From contig MHGA01000041.1 in assembly GCA_001804415.1 (NCBI GenBank), forward strand, positions 1 to 59,925: a DNA stretch of 59,925 bases, given 5' to 3'. The position numbers were made by a program, and so were the translations under genes. Below, piece after piece: positions 59,533 to 59,925 of the stretch. This DNA is from Candidatus Aquivivens invisus. Its GTDB lineage: Bacteria > Omnitrophota > Gorgyraeia > Aquiviventales > Aquiviventaceae. The notes beneath the pieces are model-generated. The model was given only the letters and a program-made list of their open reading frames with translations, searched no databases and had not been told where the DNA came from. Within the stretch, counting starts at the first letter, position 1. Each line of letters opens with the position of its first letter.

Positions 59533-59600
59533 TTGTTTTAGAACAGCGTATTTCAGAAATTCCGGTGACGATACTTATTCAATTCAGAGCAACCGTTTTT

Positions 59601-59834
59601 TCATGAACGCGAAACCCGACCCGTCGGAACCCGGTACGGGTTTTCCGATTGCAATTGGGCATCGAGATTGGGGGGCCACGCCGCGCCGAGGGGAACACTT
59701 GTCGCCTCGGAGGAACGGCGTGGTCCGTCGACTCGTTCGACCGCCAGGACTGGCTGGCTGCTGAGCGCGAGGACCACCAGGGTGAGGAGCAGAATAACAC
59801 GCACGTTCACGTTCTTCTTCCTTCCAAGGAGCAT
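59601..59834 (-). CDS. Short putative secreted protein, C-terminus encoded by the hairpin repeat
   Basis: RKKNVNVRVILLLTLVVLALSSQPVLA signal-like; C-terminus NPYRVPTGRVSRS lies over the 59627 repeat. Confidence 0.35.
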   Translation of the reverse strand: MLLGRKKNVNVRVILLLTLVVLALSSQPVLAVERVDGPRRSSEATSVPLGAAWPPNLDAQLQSENPYRVPTGRVSRS

Positions 59835-59925
59835 TCACCACCTGGAAAAACAGGAAACATCCCAAATGTGCCAGCCCAGACCAGCTAGGCGGCGCCAGCC
59901 CCCGCGGCTTGTTTTGCCAAGCAAA

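Overview
The window is a GC-rich bacterial chromosome segment, most likely Gram-negative (LptF/LptG-type permeases). A conserved metabolic core (about 9.4-51 kb) is flanked by accessory sequence on both sides. Taxonomy was not resolved.

Core genes include: a GH94-type phosphorylase, ComF, LptF/LptG, AhcY, MetK, a sugar-nucleotidyltransferase, PTS EI/HPr/EIIA(Ntr), a GH57 glucanotransferase, a membrane YvcK/CofD protein, four tRNAs (Arg-Lys-Leu-Gly), a fumarase/aspartase-family lyase, two 2-oxoacid:ferredoxin oxidoreductases, a PP-loop protein, a Rieske protein, a class I (DhnA-type) aldolase, ThiC, a CbiX-like protein, FolE, PepA, ApgM, a cysteine desulfurase, Mrp and GltB.

The accessory flanks carry a copper nitrite reductase, a ferritin-like-VIT1 fusion and many toxin-antitoxin or abortive-infection modules: zeta-like, an AbrB-type antitoxin with a broken Doc gene, ParDE-like, Fic, tripartite HipBST, AbiEi/AbiEii, and a non-canonical AbiEii-like nucleotidyltransferase operonic with a multi-domain XRE protein.

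Strongest points for a second look: (1) the NTase-XRE operon, with two palindromic operators exactly 42 bp apart at its start; (2) a HipBST operon with an AT-rich leader carrying several TATACC/GGTATA boxes; (3) short structured repeats that separate accessory genes at both window ends; (4) a TTTTGCTTCG hairpin element whose outer stems differ in sequence but stay self-complementary; (5) many intergenic arrays of 7-8 bp units, often in inverted pairs, some running into coding sequence.

All calls come from reading the sequence and the ORF track; no database search was run.
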